This document shows, one piece after another, positions 27,367-39,693 of a DNA stretch of 64,000 bases; position 1 is the stretch's first letter; each line of letters begins with the position of its first letter. The stretch spans positions 62,001 through 126,000 of the forward strand of contig NZ_BDCH01000006.1 of assembly GCF_001613405.1 (NCBI RefSeq), given 5' to 3'. Source of the DNA: Nocardia crassostreae (lineage in GTDB: Bacteria > Actinomycetota > Actinomycetes > Mycobacteriales > Mycobacteriaceae). Below the pieces are notes generated by a model that was given only the letters and a program-made list of their open reading frames with translations, was not told the DNA's origin and ran no database searches. A program made the position numbers and the translations under genes.

Positions 27367-27566
27367 ACCTCGTCCGGCCTTTCATCCGTTTACTGCGACA
27401 GCCGTTGCGGCTCATACAAGATCAGCCGCACCCGCTGTTATCAGAGAGCGTATCGCGGAACCGAGGTCTTGGCGTTACCGAATCGAGATTAAACCAACTC
27501 TCGGGGCTCTCAGGGGCTTCGCCCCCGAACCCCCAAACGCGAAACCCGCCCAAACCCCCCAAAACC

Positions 27567-27599
27567 AAACCCCCGCGCCCGTTTTGGGCGCGGGGGTTT
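27567..27599 (-). terminator. Terminator of the glf-aftB operon
   Basis: A perfect 14-bp stem (27567-27580 with 27586-27599) with a 5-base loop, 14 bases past the aftB stop, and GGTTTT following on the minus strand. Confidence 0.88.
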
Positions 27600-27612
27600 G
27601 CTTTTCTCAGAA

Positions 27613-29625
27613 CTACTTCGGCGCCACCGGCGCGGTCGGATCCGGGATATCGCACCGCTGCAACTCGTACTTGGGCACCCGATCGATGCGGTACTTCGCG
27701 AACTCGAGGGCGTTCTTGAAGTTGTGCCGCCACCGCTCGAAGGTCATCGGGTCGCGAGTGGAGACCAGCAGCGCTTCGGTCTCCGGGCATTTCAGCGCGG
27801 CCCGCGCCTGCGTCATCCAGCGCTCGTCGAGGTACCACGGCGTCCACGGATGCTTGTCCACCATGCCGGTATCGACCACGACCCAGTCCGGGTAGAGGTT
27901 CTTATCGTGTCCGATGCGGCCGTCGGTGAGGCGTTCGGTATGCGCCGCAAGCGGATACGCCAGACCCATCTGATCGATGACCCGCACGTCCAGGGGCACG
28001 TTCATGCTGGTCATACCGAGATTCAGGAAGAACACGGTATGCCCGGAGCCGCCCTCGGGAATGGGCAGCGGCGGCGGCGCGATGTACCACGCCATGAACG
28101 ACGGCGAGTTCAGCAGCAGACCGCCATTGGGATTGTTGGCGATGTCCTGCACCATGGCCCGCATGCGCGGATAGTCCAGGTAGTCCTCGGCACGGATCGG
28201 GTGATCGTGACCGGTATTGAGCACGTAGTAGATCCGCTCGTCCACGATGCCGGTCGAGCTGATCTTGGTGCCGGACTTGATGGCCGTGGTGTTGGCCGCG
28301 AACAGCGCCCACCCCGCGGTGCCCAGGAAGGCCAGCAGCACGATCGCGAAAGCCCAGTCCAGCCGCCGCGATCCGGGCACGCCGAACCAGCCCGCGGGCA
28401 GCCGCAGCGGCAGCACCGCCACCGGCAGGATCAGGCAGAACAGCTGCGGCAGCAGCATGCGGCCGTGCATGAAGTCGCCGCCGACGCGGATCTCGTACAC
28501 GGTGAGCAGCGCACCGCTGCCCAGCATGAGCGCGACCACCGCGGACGGCGAATGCAGCCACTCGCTGAACCGGTGGATCCGGCCGCGCAGGCTCTTGTCC
28601 TGGGCCGCATCGGAATCCGCGGCATGGCGGCCGGTGACATGATCGGCCCGGTACACCCGGCCCGCGACCACACCGGCGACGGCCAGCACCACCAGCGGAA
28701 CGATCAGCCAGTACGGGCCGATGAAGTTCCACAGATAGACGAAGCCCTGCCCCCACTTGGCGCCGCCCGCGTCCTTGGCGACGGCGGTATTCGGGTAGGG
28801 CAGGCCGTAGTAGCCCATGCGCCAGATCTGGTAGGCGACCGGCGCCAGGCCCGCGACCGCCACCACGAGCGCCCGGAACACGATGGGCCGCACCCGGGTC
28901 CGCGGCAGCAGCGCGCAGAAGATCATGAGCAGCGCCAGCGCGCCGACCAGGGTCATCTCCGGCCGGATCAGCGGGGCCAGACCGGCGAAGAACACCAGCC
29001 CGAAAAAGCCCGGCAAGCGCGGCTTCTCGGTCTGGCTCCAGCGAATCAGCCACCACCACAGCACGGCCAGCCAGAAAATGACCAGGCTCGATTCCAGCCC
29101 GGAGGTGGCGTAGTCGCGCGCGGGCGGCAGCGCGATGTAGACGAGCACACCGGCGGGCAGCAGCAGCGCCGTCCCCGTGCCGCCCCACAGCCGCGCCGCG
29201 CCGAGCATGGCGAACACGATCGCCAGCACCGACAGCGTGAGCGCGATGCCCAGCACCACGTACTCCAGCCGGATCTGGGTGAGCCAGCTGAAGAACCAGA
29301 CGATATAGGTCCACGCCGTGCTGGTGTTCGCCTCGACCCGCTCGTCCATATTGAACACCGGGCCATTGCCCGCGAGCAGGTTGCGCACCGTACGCAGCAC
29401 GATCAGGCCGTCATCGGCGATCCAGCGCCGCTGCCAGCCACCGGCCGCGAACAGCGTCGCGGTCAGCAGGATCCCACCGACGAATACGGTTCGGGATAGT
29501 CGCGTGAAGCCGCGCGCGGAATCGCCCACGCGCCGACGGGCGCGGCCGACCGGCAACTGTGCCGTCGGCGCACCCTCCTCTCGCTCTTCTCCCTCTACCA
29601 CGTCAGGTGAGATAGACAGCGACAC
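27613..29625 (-). CDS. aftB: Terminal beta-(1->2)-arabinofuranosyltransferase AftB
   Basis: A 670-residue GT-C membrane enzyme that caps arabinan with beta-1,2-linked arabinofuranose from decaprenylphosphoryl-arabinose; these ends receive the mycolates. A cytoplasmic N-terminal tail (about 1-40) precedes about ten membrane helices. The catalytic DD pair lies in RWIADDGLIVLR (about 70) with the substrate-loop motif DERVEANTSTAW after it. The C-terminal third is extracytoplasmic. The identity is supported by position next to ubiA, as in Rv3805c-Rv3806c. GTG start at 29625: GGAG lies 6 bases in front, and it overlaps the end of ubiA by 23 bases. Last gene of the operon. Confidence 0.95.
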   Translation of the reverse strand: MSLSISPDVVEGEEREEGAPTAQLPVGRARRRVGDSARGFTRLSRTVFVGGILLTATLFAAGGWQRRWIADDGLIVLRTVRNLLAGNGPVFNMDERVEANTSTAWTYIVWFFSWLTQIRLEYVVLGIALTLSVLAIVFAMLGAARLWGGTGTALLLPAGVLVYIALPPARDYATSGLESSLVIFWLAVLWWWLIRWSQTEKPRLPGFFGLVFFAGLAPLIRPEMTLVGALALLMIFCALLPRTRVRPIVFRALVVAVAGLAPVAYQIWRMGYYGLPYPNTAVAKDAGGAKWGQGFVYLWNFIGPYWLIVPLVVLAVAGVVAGRVYRADHVTGRHAADSDAAQDKSLRGRIHRFSEWLHSPSAVVALMLGSGALLTVYEIRVGGDFMHGRMLLPQLFCLILPVAVLPLRLPAGWFGVPGSRRLDWAFAIVLLAFLGTAGWALFAANTTAIKSGTKISSTGIVDERIYYVLNTGHDHPIRAEDYLDYPRMRAMVQDIANNPNGGLLLNSPSFMAWYIAPPPLPIPEGGSGHTVFFLNLGMTSMNVPLDVRVIDQMGLAYPLAAHTERLTDGRIGHDKNLYPDWVVVDTGMVDKHPWTPWYLDERWMTQARAALKCPETEALLVSTRDPMTFERWRHNFKNALEFAKYRIDRVPKYELQRCDIPDPTAPVAPK

Positions 29626-30550
29626 CTACCGCTCCGATCCAGGCGATTGCGAGGAACTGGAGGACCCGGTCCCCCAGGGCGATCTCTTCGGGTTCACCGG
29701 CTTCACCGCCGTCGACGTCCACGGCATAGCGCAGGACGGCGATGGTGAACGGGACCATCGAGATGGCGTACATCTCGGTGTCCTTGGCCCGACCCTGTTC
29801 GAACGCCCACAGACCGTAGAACACCACCAGGGCGGTCGCCGCCACGGTCCAGACGAAGCGCAGGTAGGTCGGCGTGTAGTACTCCAGGGACTTGCGGATC
29901 TTGGCGCCGGTGTCGAGCGCGATCTTCAGCTCGGCATAGCGCTTACCGGCCGCCATGAACAGCGAGCCGAACGCCATGATGAGCAGGAACCACTGGGACA
30001 GCGCAATATCCGTCGCCGCACCGCCCGCGACCGCGCGCAGCAGAAAGCCGGAGGAGACGATGCAGATATCGAGCACGGCCTGATGCTTCAGGCCGAAGCA
30101 GTAGGCCAGCTGGATGCCGATGTAGATGGCCATCACCACGGCCAGATGCCAGGAGGCGACGAACGACAGCAGGATCGAGCCCACCAGCAGCACGGCCGAC
30201 AGCGCGTAGGCCAGGTTGACCGGAACGATCCCGGCGGCGATCGGGCGGAACCGCTTGGTCGGGTGCGCCCGGTCGGCGTCCACGTCGAGCGCGTCGTTGA
30301 CGAGGTAGATGCCCGAGGCCGCCATGCAGAACACCACGAAGGCGATGCCGAGGTTGCCGATCACCTGCCAGTTGCCGATGACCAGATCGCCCGCGGCGGT
30401 CTTGCCCGCGGCCAGCGGAGCGGCCAGCACCAGGACGTTCTTGACCCACTGGCGCGGGCGCATGGCCTTGACCAGGCCGCCCGCCAGGGTCTTGGGCGGT
30501 CCCTTCACGACCGCCTCGTCTAGCTCGGTGCTGGTCGGCTCTTCGCTCAT
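29603..30550 (-). CDS. ubiA: Decaprenyl-phosphate 5-phosphoribosyltransferase UbiA (DPPR synthase)
   Basis: A 315-residue UbiA-superfamily integral membrane prenyltransferase. It transfers phosphoribose from PRPP to decaprenyl phosphate, the first step to the arabinose donor. First Asp-rich motif: NDALDVDADRAHPTKR; second: YAVDVDGGEAGEPE. RPRQWVKNVLVLAAP opens the first helix. These match Rv3806c closely. The ATG at 30550 (MSEEPT) fits the family start. A GTG at 30580 would overlap the stop of the upstream phosphatase (GTGA), a common coupling arrangement, and remains possible (325 residues). Confidence 0.95.
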   Translation of the reverse strand: MSEEPTSTELDEAVVKGPPKTLAGGLVKAMRPRQWVKNVLVLAAPLAAGKTAAGDLVIGNWQVIGNLGIAFVVFCMAASGIYLVNDALDVDADRAHPTKRFRPIAAGIVPVNLAYALSAVLLVGSILLSFVASWHLAVVMAIYIGIQLAYCFGLKHQAVLDICIVSSGFLLRAVAGGAATDIALSQWFLLIMAFGSLFMAAGKRYAELKIALDTGAKIRKSLEYYTPTYLRFVWTVAATALVVFYGLWAFEQGRAKDTEMYAISMVPFTIAVLRYAVDVDGGEAGEPEEIALGDRVLQFLAIAWIGAVGVAVYLT

Positions 30551-30576
30551 GTCAACAAGCGCTCTTTCCTGTGCGG

Positions 30577-31151
30577 TCACTTGGCGAGTCTCTTTTCGGC
30601 GGCGAGCACTGCGGCGGCTGATGCGGCGCCCAGCGCTGAACCGGCGAGCACGTCGGTGGGGTAGTGCACACCGAGGACGACTCGGGAGAGCAGCATCGGC
30701 GGGACGAGCACCGCAGGCAAGGGTAGCCCGGTGAGCCTGCCGAGCAATACAGCCGCCGCCGTTGTCGAGGTGGCGTGTGAGGACGGGAAGCTCAGTTTGC
30801 TCGGCGTCGACACGTTGACCTGCACGGATGGATCGTTGGGCCGGGGGCGGCGGACGATCCGCTTGATCACCACGGAGGCGGCGTGCGCGCCGAACGCGCC
30901 GACGGCCGCACCCGCCCACTGGCGGCGGCGCGGCTTGTCGACCAGCGCGCCGACGGCGGCGATGCCGATCCAGCCGAGCGAGTGCTCACCGAAGTGGGAC
31001 ATGCCGCGCGCGGCCTTGATGACCGCCGGATTCTGTCCGATGGTGGCCTGAACCGCGTTGATGATCTTGACCTCGGCGGGCGCGGGGGCCGTTGGCGCAT
31101 CCGGGACCACACGCAGACCACGATCGGTATCGGACGCCGACTGGGGTGCGC

Positions 31152-31155
<4 letters not shown>
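30577..31155 (-). CDS. PAP2-family phosphatase (decaprenylphosphoryl-phosphoribose phosphatase, Rv3807c type)
   Basis: A 192-residue membrane acid phosphatase. The three PAP2 motifs are visible: KRIVRRPRPND (about 98), FPSSHATS (about 123) and SRVVLGVHYPTDV (about 157). The Rv3807c relative at this locus is credited with removing the 5-phosphate from decaprenylphosphoryl-phosphoribose, between UbiA and the DprE1/DprE2 epimerase; that role here is by synteny. ATG at 31155 overlaps the glfT2 stop (ATGA), and its own stop overlaps a possible GTG start of ubiA. Confidence 0.92.
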
Positions 31156-34411
<3,256 letters not shown>

Positions 34412-34541
34412 TCACCAAAGCGCGGACAAGCGCGTCATGCGGACTGTATTACATACCGAACCAAGCTGAACGTCCGTCCAGTTTGTTGCCGTGTGCTAAC
34501 TACGCGGCCGTGACCCCGCCAGACCCGGAAGACCATCACAC

Positions 34542-35658
34542 ATGCGGTTCCCCCGTCTCGCACCCCTCGTGGGTGCGCTCACGCTGTCCGCCGTCCTCGG
34601 CAACCTTCGACGACATCATCACCAATGCCGCCACGGCCATCCGCACCGTCGTGCCCGCGCATCAGCTGGCCGATTACGACCGGCAGGTGAACGACTTCCG
34701 GTACTCCATCGCGAACGTCCACGTGCACCGCTCCACGCTGCCCATCGATTCGGCCGAATTCGGCGGACGGCTGGAGTTCCTCGACGATCCGATCGTCACC
34801 CACCTGGTCAACAATCTGGACGCCATCCGCACCGGCCGCATCAACAAGGTCATCCCCATCACCCACCTCACGGTGAACGATGTGATCGAGACCTTCATCC
34901 TGGCCACCCGCATCGTGAAGATCCCGGCCCAGCTGGGCGCCAGCCTGGTCCCCACCGTCGGCTTCGTCCTCAAGCCCATCGTCGGCGCCATCTTCAACGG
35001 CGTGAAGTCCCTGGCGCGCGCCGTGCAGGACCAACTCGGCAAGGGCTGCAACACCTCCGGCGCGTACGAGAAGCTGCGACTCGACCTGCCCGACGAACAA
35101 GTGTCGGTCCCGCAGCCGCTCATCGACCTGGCCAATCAGCTCACCCTCGCCGACGGGGCGTGCACCCCGCTAGCCGAGCTGAAGACCTCCGACCTGGTGG
35201 AACGCACCCGCAACTTCCTCACCACCACCTCGGGCCTACCGGTCGACCCGGCCGCCGTCAACGCCAACGCCATTTCCCTCCAAGGCTTCCTGGAGCACAA
35301 CCGAGTAGCCGACATCGTGACCATGCGCCGCACCGAACAACTCGGCCCCCTGGTCAACGCCATGGACTACGGCCCCATGACCTTCCTCGCCAACCTCGGC
35401 TTCGACATCTACGAAGGCAAGGTCTTCAACACCGTCCCCCTGGCCGACGTAACCGTCGAAAACGCCTTCGACCTGGTCACTTTGGCCCTCGATACCACCA
35501 GCCTGCTGATGACCCTGGGCAATATGGTCGCCGGCTGGACCGGTGTGGCGTCGACGGTACTGACCCCGCTGTCCGTCGCGCAGACCCTGGCGTTCGCGCC
35601 CACCACTTACGGGGCGCCGATCCTGAAGGGCGTCATGCAGTCCATGTGCGCGGTGTAG
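34542..35658 (+). CDS. Secreted protein of unknown function with apparent frameshift in the signal peptide
   Basis: I do not recognise the family. The start ATG at 34542 opens a typical signal peptide, MRFPRLAPLVGALTLSAVLG, but this frame then turns into a shadow frame. The mature protein (ATFDDIITNAATAIR onward, about 350 residues, stop at 35658) continues in the next frame from about 34600. Removing one base near 34591-34602 joins the two exactly. The mature part is rich in Thr, Leu and Val, with two cysteines near CNTSG and CTPLAE and several hydrophobic stretches (KIPAQLGASLVPTVGF, ENAFDLVTLALDTTSLLM). Without the shift, translation could only start at a poor GTG (34573) with no signal peptide. 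Either a real frameshift or an assembly error. Confidence 0.65.
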
Positions 35659-35739
35659 GCAACCAGAACTGCGCCTACGGGATAATGCGGAAAGCGCCAT
35701 CGTACAGGAATAGTCTGAGGTAGAACTTGGGAGGTGACG

Positions 35740-36303
35740 GTGATAGCCGAGTCGCATCATATGACCGCACCCGGCGGGCTGACCGTGGCCGATCTACGCG
35801 CCGGCTACGATCCTGGATTCCGCTTCGAGCTCGAGGACGGCGTTGCAGTGATGATGGCCTCGGCCACGTTGTGGCACAACCGGGTGCTCCGACGGCTCAC
35901 CGTCGCAATGGAAACGCAGTGCCCGGCGAGCCTGTCGGTCGAGATGGAACAGGCCATCGAAATCGCCGATGACTTCGCTCCTATACCAGATCTTTTGGTT
36001 GTCGACAGTGCTGCTGCGCTTCCCGGGGAGAACGTGCTTCCCAAATCGGCGGTCATACTCGCGGTCGAGATCGTATCCCAGGGCACTCGACGTAAAGACC
36101 GGATGATCCGGCCGATGGACTATGCCCGAGCCGGAATTCCCTACTTCTGGCGAATCGAGTCCGAAGACTTCGAGCCGGCCGTCTTCACCTTCCGGCTGGA
36201 TGATTCAACCGGCCAGTATTCGCCAATCGACGTCCACCGCAAGGTGCTGCGCACCGAGGTTCCGTTCGAAATGGAGATCGAACTCACCGGCTTGGGCGGC
36301 TGA
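35740..36303 (+). CDS. Uma2-type (DUF820) endonuclease-fold protein
   Basis: A 187-residue protein of the Uma2/DUF820 family, a PD-(D/E)XK nuclease-like fold common in actinobacteria and cyanobacteria, with unknown biological role. Marks: GFRFELEDGVAVMMASAT, the PDLLVVD strand with its acidic residue, and VEIVSQGTRRKDR with Glu and Lys in the nuclease-like positions, followed by YARAGIPYFWRIE. Start GTG at 35740, with GGGAGG 5-6 bases in front (35729-35734); a GTG at 35734 overlaps that site. No signal peptide. Convergent with the membrane-protein gene that follows. Confidence 0.85.
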   Translation: MIAESHHMTAPGGLTVADLRAGYDPGFRFELEDGVAVMMASATLWHNRVLRRLTVAMETQCPASLSVEMEQAIEIADDFAPIPDLLVVDSAAALPGENVLPKSAVILAVEIVSQGTRRKDRMIRPMDYARAGIPYFWRIESEDFEPAVFTFRLDDSTGQYSPIDVHRKVLRTEVPFEMEIELTGLGG

Positions 36304-36336
36304 CCGTTCCCAACGCTGTGGTCTGAGCCCGGGTGC

Positions 36337-36851
36337 TCACCGTGCCGGTCGGCGCTCGGCGATCCACTGTCCGGTCGCGGGTCGCGCCGCCAAGGCGAGG
36401 ACTGCGAGATGGACGGTGACCGGGACCCCGAGCAGGGCGATTCTGTCTTCGGATCTACACATATGGCGATGACGCAGCCGATGGTGCCGAGTGCCGAGAG
36501 AACGATCAGCAGGATCCGTCCGGCGGCTTTGCCGAGGAACAGCAGGGTGGCGCCGATGAGCCACAGCACGCCGACCGCCGGGATGGCCAGTAGCAGGGCG
36601 AGAGAAGCGCCTGTCAGGTCATCTGGATCGTCCGGGTTGTCGAGACCGAGGGCGATCAGCGTCAGCAGGATTCCGCCTAGAACGGCGCCCACACCGACGA
36701 TCACCGCGAGTATCCCCGCGGTGATCGCTGACGCCGACCCGGTTCCGTTTCCGGGCGTGGGCGCGGGATAGGTTGGGCGGCCCGGGAATTGGTGCCCGAG
36801 TTGCCGCGGATCTCCAGGCTGCGAATACCCGTGATCGTATGAATTGTTCAT
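36337..36851 (-). pseudogene. Four-helix membrane protein, apparently frameshifted
   Basis: The start ATG at 36851 (GGGGGGA in front) opens a Gly/Pro/Tyr-rich cytoplasmic tail and three membrane helices, reading in frame to CVDPKTES. The frame then runs into sequence antisense to the Uma2 gene. In another frame from about 36440 the expected end appears, ALLGVPVTVHLAVLALAARP then ATGQWIAERRPAR with a stop at 36337. This matches the end of the tandem paralog at 36934-37596 (GLILGLAAAPPTGVWIAYKK). One missing base near 36433-36441 restores a protein of about 171 residues. Function unknown; the shift is either real or an assembly error. Confidence 0.7.
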
Positions 36852-36933
36852 TTGGATCCCCCCATTTCGCGCGAACTCTACCGTCCGCCGTCCGGTTGGG
36901 CGATCCAATAATCCGGCAGTGTGAAATCGCGAG

Positions 36934-37596
36934 CTACTGATACGAATACGGGGCGTAGCCCGCTGGGGGCTGGTTCTTCTGTTGCTTCTTGTAGGCGATC
37001 CACACGCCCGTGGGTGGGGCGGCGGCCAGGCCCAGGATGAGGCCCGCGAGGATCAGGCCGACAATGCCCGAGCCCACGGTCTCGCTGTCGGTGAAGCCGA
37101 CGAGGTTGAGGGCGACGCTCAGGCCGGACAGGACCATGAGCATGACGCGACCCGCGGTCTTGGCCATCAAGAGCAGGATCGCGCCGATGATCCACAGGAC
37201 GCCGACCAGGGTGATGATGGCGCCCAGGATCGCGATGAAAGCGGCTATGCCACTGCCGATATCGCTATCGTAGTCGCTCGCGTTCACACTCCCGCCGAAG
37301 ACGGCACCGCCGACGAGCATGAGCAAACCGACGAGGGCGGCGAGTATGCCGCCGATGAGGGCGAGGACCGCGGCGGCGATGGCGGTGCCGCCGCTGGGGG
37401 CAGCGGGGGGATACATGACGGGCTGGTAGTTGTAGGCGGGCTGCTGGTAATCCGGGTAGCCGGGCTGGGCGGGCGGATACGCGGACTGGCCGCCGAAATA
37501 GGCGGGCGGGTAGTTCTGCGGTGGGTATCCGGGCTGGCCGCCCTGATAATCGGGCTCACTCGGCGGATAACCGGGCTGGCCGTACGGATTGCTCAT
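36934..37596 (-). CDS. Small membrane protein with Pro/Tyr/Gly/Gln-rich tail
   Basis: A 220-residue protein. Residues 1-70 are a low-complexity tail of YPP and GYP repeats, often seen in actinobacterial membrane proteins. Four hydrophobic helices follow (AAAVLALIGGILAALVG, IAAFIAILGAIITLVGV, LWIIGAILLLMAK region, IVGLILAGLILGLAA), ending in a charged KKQQKNQP stretch. Function unknown. ATG at 37596 is chosen because GGGGGAGG lies 5 bases before it. It is the upstream, intact paralog of 36337-36851. Confidence 0.8.
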   Translation of the reverse strand: MSNPYGQPGYPPSEPDYQGGQPGYPPQNYPPAYFGGQSAYPPAQPGYPDYQQPAYNYQPVMYPPAAPSGGTAIAAAVLALIGGILAALVGLLMLVGGAVFGGSVNASDYDSDIGSGIAAFIAILGAIITLVGVLWIIGAILLLMAKTAGRVMLMVLSGLSVALNLVGFTDSETVGSGIVGLILAGLILGLAAAPPTGVWIAYKKQQKNQPPAGYAPYSYQ

Positions 37597-37692
37597 TGGG
37601 ACCTCCCCCACTCGTTCGCGCGAATTTTACCGGCCGCTAGGCGACTGAGCGATCGACTAATTCGCGATGTGGGTCACCGCCTTCCGAGAAAA

Positions 37693-37730
37693 GGCGACCC
37701 CTTCCGGCGTCATTGCCGGAAGGGGTCGCC
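37693..37730 (-). terminator. Terminator after MerR-family gene
   Basis: A perfect 16-bp stem (37693-37708 with 37715-37730), 6-base loop, followed by CCTTTTCTC on the minus strand. Confidence 0.88.
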
Positions 37731-37746
37731 GTTATTCGATCTCACC

Positions 37747-38505
37747 TCAGAGGTTGGCCTCCGCGTAGACCTTCATCGCGTCGCGGACGTAGGCGGCGGT
37801 GCCCTCGCCGCCGGGGCCGTCGTAGTTGACCGCGAAACGCGGGTCTGCGACATACATTTCACCGAGTCCGATGAAATGCTCCTTGACCGGCGGCTTGCCC
37901 TGGTAGCTCGTGCCCAGCCAGTCGTAATGCCGCTGCACGATGGCCTGCACCTCGGCGCTGTCGACCGGGACGCCCGCGATGTGGGCGCGGCCGTAGTCGG
38001 TCGCGATATCCACGTGGGTCTGCATGAACGCCTTCTTCTCGGCGTCGCTCAGCCCCCGCCACCAGCGATCACCCGATTCGTAGGCGTCCTTGCCCCACTT
38101 CTCGATGACCTCGTCCTTGTACTGCGTGTGATCGAATCCGTCGAACACTTCGTTTGCCATGAGTGGCTCACCTGCTTCCGTTTTGCGCAATGTGGTGTGC
38201 ACCGAGGCGATTTGGCGCGCGATCCGGTCCTGCTCCTGTCGCAGCAACTCCAGATGCGTGCGCAATGCGGCGGCGGTGTCCTGTTCGCCTTCGAGAACGT
38301 CGGCAATGGTCGGCAGACCGAGTCCGAGTTCGCGAAGCAACAGGATGCGCTGCAATCGCACGAGGGATTCCTGGCCGTAATAGCGGTAGCCGTTGGATCC
38401 GATCCGGGTGGGCGGCAGCAGGCCGAGCTGACCGTAATGCCGCAGGGTGCGGCTGGTCGTTCCGGCCGCCTTGGCCAGATCCTGGATGGACCATTCGGTT
38501 GCCAC
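37747..38505 (-). CDS. MerR-family regulator with TipAS ligand-binding domain
   Basis: A 252-residue transcription activator. The N-terminal MerR winged helix (EWSIQDLAKAAGTTSRTLRH, with GLLPPTRIGSNGYRYY) is followed by a dimerisation coiled coil (about 70-115) and a TipAS-type domain (about 125-250; DGFDHTQYKDEVIEKWG, EMYVADPRFAVNYD), which in Streptomyces TipA binds thiopeptide antibiotics. Whether the ligand pocket here has the same specificity is unknown. The GTG at 38505 is chosen because AAAGGA lies 7 bases in front; an in-frame ATG at 38553 falls inside the operator region. Its own promoter carries a typical MerR operator, so autoregulation is likely. Confidence 0.9.
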   Translation of the reverse strand: MATEWSIQDLAKAAGTTSRTLRHYGQLGLLPPTRIGSNGYRYYGQESLVRLQRILLLRELGLGLPTIADVLEGEQDTAAALRTHLELLRQEQDRIARQIASVHTTLRKTEAGEPLMANEVFDGFDHTQYKDEVIEKWGKDAYESGDRWWRGLSDAEKKAFMQTHVDIATDYGRAHIAGVPVDSAEVQAIVQRHYDWLGTSYQGKPPVKEHFIGLGEMYVADPRFAVNYDGPGGEGTAAYVRDAMKVYAEANL

Positions 38506-38544
38506 TGTTGCGTCCTTTCTCCTCTCGTTCGCCTCGACCAACTC

Positions 38545-38575
38545 AGGATGCAAGTTGACGTAGCGTCAAGGTCAA
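38545..38575 (-). promoter_or_regulatory. MerR-type promoter/operator
   Basis: On the minus strand TTGACC (38570-38575) is separated by exactly 19 bases from CATCCT (38545-38550). The spacer holds the inverted repeat TTGACG-CTA-CGTCAA (38555-38569). An overlong 19-base spacer with a central palindrome is the hallmark of MerR-activated promoters. Confidence 0.75.
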
Positions 38576-38780
38576 GACCTATTCAGTATGCGCCTTCCGG
38601 GAGCGGTCCGGCGATAGCGCATCGGTCGCCAAATCCGTCACCGACCGGCAGGTACTTGCGCCCCCGGTGAACGGCGTGACAAGATCCGCGAGCGCGCTGG
38701 AAAGATCAGTTTTCAAACGCGTTCGTCGATTCGTTCAGCCGGGGGACGCACACGCGCGTCCCGGGGATGGGAAATAGAAA

Positions 38781-39512
38781 ATGTTGTCTGCGGGCCGCGC
38801 CCGAGTCCTGCGCTGGGCGGCCATCGCCGCGACCGCGCTCAGCTCCGCTCTGCTGATGCCCGCGAGCGCCCAGGCCGCGCCGCCGGTCACCCTCGGCGGC
38901 GGTTCCGGCGTCTACGTCGAACAGCTCGACGACGAGGGCATGGTTGCCGAGTGCACGCTGACCGCCATCGGCTACGACAACGAGAACCGGCTCGTCGGCC
39001 TGACCGCCGGGCACTGCGGTGAGATCGGCGCGCGCATTGCCGCCGAGTACACCCAGAGCGGCGGCATCGGCGTCATTGCCAACAAGTACGACGGAAACGA
39101 CTGGGCCGTCATCCATTTCGACGCCGATCGGGTCATCCCGACCCGTCAGGTCGCGCAGTCGGTCATCAACGGCCTGGGCGGCGCGCCCAAGCTCGGCGAT
39201 ATGGCCTGCAAGAACGGCCGCACCACCGGCTACACCTGCGGCGTGGTCTGGGATGTGAACCCCGCCTGGTTCCGCAGCCAGGTCTGCGCCGATCACGGCG
39301 ACTCGGGCGCACCGGTGCTGCTGGGCGATCGCCTGGTCGGCATGATCGTGGCGGGCACCAGCATCGACGTCGGCCCGGTCAGCCTGGAGCTGCCGTCCTG
39401 CAAGGGCGCGGGCGATCTGATCTACCAGCCGGATCTGTCCACCACCATGGACATGGTGCTCGCCGATATCAACCGCAAGGGCGGGGTGGGCGCGGGCTTC
39501 CGGGTGTTCTGA
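38781..39512 (+). CDS. Secreted trypsin-like serine protease
   Basis: A 243-residue S1-family protein with a signal peptide of about 32 residues (ends AQA). The triad is His78 in TAGHC, Asp107 in NDWAVIHF and Ser175 in GDSGAPVLL. Cysteines at CTLTAIG and AGHC, and at MACKNG and YTCGV, could form the disulfides usual in this family. The mature enzyme is about 210 residues, short but complete. Substrate unknown; similar proteases are common in Nocardia and Rhodococcus. The ATG at 38781 is preceded by a GGGAAATAGAAA stretch. Monocistronic, with its own terminator. Confidence 0.88.
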   Translation: MLSAGRARVLRWAAIAATALSSALLMPASAQAAPPVTLGGGSGVYVEQLDDEGMVAECTLTAIGYDNENRLVGLTAGHCGEIGARIAAEYTQSGGIGVIANKYDGNDWAVIHFDADRVIPTRQVAQSVINGLGGAPKLGDMACKNGRTTGYTCGVVWDVNPAWFRSQVCADHGDSGAPVLLGDRLVGMIVAGTSIDVGPVSLELPSCKGAGDLIYQPDLSTTMDMVLADINRKGGVGAGFRVF

Positions 39513-39533
39513 CCCGACCGAAACACCAACGCG

Positions 39534-39569
39534 CGGGGCGGCACTCCCTATTCCGGGGGTGCCGCCCCG
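39534..39569 (+). terminator. Terminator after trypsin-like protease
   Basis: CGGGGCGGCAC (39534-39544) pairs with GTGCCGCCCCG (39559-39569), extended inward by 4 pairs including one G-T, followed by TTTGCTGTTT. Confidence 0.82.
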
Positions 39570-39693
39570 TTTGCTGTTTCCGCAGGTAGGCGGAGATTCC
39601 AGGTGCTCTGGCCGCGCGCCCGGTATTGTCCTGTTCGCTTCCTGCTCAAGGATTTTCGGATGGTCGGGGCGCACACGTGAGAGGGGACCAACC

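Noticed and set aside
27598..29499. 633-codon plus-strand frame antisense to aftB
   Set aside because: Gln/Arg/His-rich shadow; aftB on the other strand has clear family motifs.
36982..38670. 562-codon plus-strand frame
   Set aside because: Antisense to two real genes, crosses a terminator and the MerR operator.
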